The notes under the pieces were generated by a model, which was not told where the DNA came from, did not search any database, and worked only from the letters and a program-made list of their open reading frames with translations. Positions 61,756-64,000 of a DNA stretch of 64,000 bases are shown piece by piece. The position numbers were made by a program, and so were the translations under genes. Source of the DNA: Symsagittifera roscoffensis (lineage: Eukaryota > Xenacoelomorpha > Acoela > Convolutidae); the NCBI RefSeq assembly GCF_963678635.1, contig NC_087068.1, forward strand, positions 31,374,318 through 31,438,317, read 5' to 3'. Every line of letters starts with the position of its first letter. Positions within the stretch are counted from its first letter, which is position 1.

Positions 61756-64000
61756 TATTTTTGATCCTAATCAGTGTCCTATCGCAATTCTGAGTTGTTG
61801 TTTCGACAGTTTTAACCTTAAATTTTTGCACGGGATGACGTTCAACCATTGGGAGCCAAATCTATCTTGGAACGCATTGAACCTTTTTACGTCCGTTGGT
61901 TCGCGTCGTAAAATCAAGTCTGCAATTTCGCTGTCAAAAATTGGCTCCGTCCAATTTTTTTGAATTTCATTTTCTGGAGCCATTTCAATTTTTCCAAGGT
62001 CAAACCACCGTTTAATCGCATCATCATAGGTTCCATCCACATGCTCCAAACCAAAGATTTCGCTCAAGGCATCTTTTGCTCCTACTGCTGAGGCTAAGAA
62101 AGCGGGTAAAGCGAGTAGACGAGCGGAAGAAACGCCCAAGCCACCTTTGGCTGCCGGGAGAACTGCTTGTTAAAACTGGTTATCATCCATTTTCACGTTA
62201 GTGAACTTGCATAGCGAATTTCTTAGTAATTTATCGTAGCGTTCCAAAAAATCATTTTGCAAAAAACAAGGGCTCGTACACAAAAAATATAGGAGTTTTG
62301 GCATGCTAAAGCAATTTTTCAGAAGGTAAAAACCATAATGGGCATCAAGTTTGTCAATCACATCCGAGATTTTTTCAAGCTCCTTAATTTTTTTGTCGAG
62401 CAATTCTTTTCGGCAAAGTTCGCCGATTGGAGATCCTAAAATGAGGAGTTCCTCTTTTGTTTTTACGTTTATTTTGGGGCATATTTTTCGAAATTGTGTT
62501 CAAATTGAATTATACTGTGTACTAGTAGTCGGTCCCAAAAAACAAAGTTGACACTTCTCAGTGTTTAAGCTCAGGCCGTAAATTTGTTCAGATTTCAGAA
62601 TGTTTTTAAGGTCCCGGAGTACTACCTTATAGTCGTCGGCTAAATTCCCATCATCTAAACACCAGATGTTAATTTTCGACTCCAACTGTTTGTCTAGTGT
62701 ATGAATTGTTTCCGCAAAAAGGGGTGGGGCTTCAGGATCACCTTGCTGAGTTCCGTCTTCTGACATTATGACAGAGCTTCCGTAAAAAAGGTAACTAGAT
62801 TTACCATACTTGCAATGAGTAAAATTATACAATTCGGGGCGATTTGAATAAACTTGATTCAGCATTGTTTCTCTGTTCAAAGAGTTAAAGGCATTCTTAA
62901 AATCTAGTTTTAAAAGAACAGTGCATTTTGGATTGTCGTCGCGTTCAATTAGGTTTCGAAACGAGTGCGCAGCTATTTCTGCTCCTCGTTTGTTACCGCA
63001 TCCTACCTGTACGTTTCCGAAAAAATTTTGTCGCTCGGAGAGGGCCTTGCTTCCAGCGCATTTAGACGCGATACGTCTCAGCGTGTTGCCTATGGCAATC
63101 GGTCTCAATCCTCCGTCTATCTTTATGAGGGCGATAAGCTTTGCGCCAAAAAAGAAAGGTCTTAGTGGTTCGGGTATTTTGCCATCTCCAATGAGTTTTA
63201 TCAGCTTAGTAAGCGATTTCAGAAATTTAAGTCCTGCACTGCCATTCGACTTACTAACAAGATCTTTAAAAATTTGAGGAACTATTTTATCAGGACCTGC
63301 TGCTAATCCGTTTGGAAAGGACATTATCGCTTTGTATAGGTCGAAATCGGTTACGAAAAAACTACCCAACTTTTCTGGATTTGGAGCTGCAAATTTGGCT
63401 CGCTGCGGGTGCTTAGACAACAATTTTTGATAGTTATCATTTGAAAAAGGAACTATTTTGTCATCCGAAGCAGCAAGCCTTATTCCTCCCTTTACATTTC
63501 CTTTATCGAGCCTACTACTAATTGAATTTATTCTCTACTCGAGGTCACTCAGAGGCGGGCTTGAAACTTGGGAATGGGGTTTTGGAAGTGACACGTCATT
63601 TGCTCGAATTTTTTTATTAATCGAAGAACTCATGCTTGTGGTCTGTTTGCGTCCACTTCTTTTCGGTTGCTCCAAAAAAAACAAGAACGACGTTAAAAAA
63701 AATTAGCCATTTTGTAACATCTTCTACATTGTAGACGATGTCATTTATTTTGTCCGACAGACTTTCCGCCAAAGGAACAGGCGAGTCTTTTGGTACTCTC
63801 TTGAGTACTCGGACATTTGAGATGGCTGTATTAACATAATTGTCTAGCACTAAATCATTACCTATTGTTGCTTTATTAACAAATTTTACATCAACGCATA
63901 AAGGACACTGAAACCATTGGTTTTTCTTAGAGCCGCTAAGAGAAATTTTTACACAACTGATATGATACCAACTAGAACAACAATCACATCTAATCCAAAT
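61756..64000 (-). pseudogene. PHD-finger reverse transcriptase of the split non-LTR element (5' part)
   Basis: Enters from the right edge with a PHD-like finger (CDCCSSWYHISC, WFQCPLC near 63890-63990), then RVPKDSPVPLAESLSDK. A frameshift lies between about 63617 and 63540. The RT frame then reads VKGGIRLAASDDKIVP, FPNGLAAGPDKIVPQI, LDFKNAFNSLNRE, TQQGDPEAPPLF and WCLDDGNLADDYK (the usual catalytic FADD-like box reads CLDD). It continues to NVIPCKNLRLKLSKQQLRIAIGH. In-frame stops: TGA 62502-62500, TAA 62172-62170, TGA 61773-61771. The C-terminal endonuclease continues at 37363, beyond the inserted LTR element. Non-functional. Confidence 0.75.

Overview
The window is nuclear DNA of an invertebrate animal, probably a bilaterian. 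I cannot name the phylum. Evidence: AT-rich flanks; host genes with GT-AG introns (DUS3L, DAAM); and a dense load of animal-type transposons (CR1/L2-like and restriction-endonuclease-type non-LTR elements, a Penelope-like element, MITEs, a giant Ty3/gypsy-type LTR element). Host genes contain no in-frame stops, so the genetic code is standard.

Layout. 1-2205: two overlapping uncharacterised minus-strand ORFs that run off the left edge, a structured repeat leader and a third small ORF, probably a mobile or virus-like element. 2977-5882: two minus-strand housekeeping genes, a short SS18L2-like protein and a three-exon tRNA-dihydrouridine synthase 3 (DUS3L). 6636-11170: blocks of a roughly 166-bp tandem repeat with shared end sequences. 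11742-11950: a MITE with an 8-bp target duplication. 13901-19215: DAAM formin, three exons, minus strand, with repeats in its introns. 21396-22652: nested Tc1/mariner-type MITEs. 24991-29040: a decayed CR1-like element with an SGNH esterase-like ORF. 29101-33790: a second, much better preserved CR1-like element. 33913-35028: a divergent CDC123-like gene. 35071-36780: a 5'-truncated Penelope-like element. 36767-37363 and 61756-64000: the two halves of a PHD-finger/RT/restriction-like-endonuclease retrotransposon, split by the LTR element.

The centrepiece is 37364-61755: a 24.4-kb LTR retrotransposon on the minus strand with two nearly identical 920-bp LTRs. It carries gag, an aspartic protease, and RT-RNase H-integrase. 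About 10 kb of extra genes follow: a macro (ADP-ribose-binding-like) domain overlapping the end of pol in the -1 frame, a 1396-residue protein with a complete-looking SGNH hydrolase domain, and several unrecognised ORFs. Most adjacent ORFs share one reading frame and are separated by single stop codons, and several lack an ATG. Translation may therefore depend on stop-codon readthrough or reinitiation. The 3-kb leader holds an array of a CCCCTCCGGATT motif, part of it as a 41-bp tandem repeat. Accessory macro and SGNH enzymes in an LTR element, together with the same-frame stop architecture, are the strongest candidates for something undescribed.
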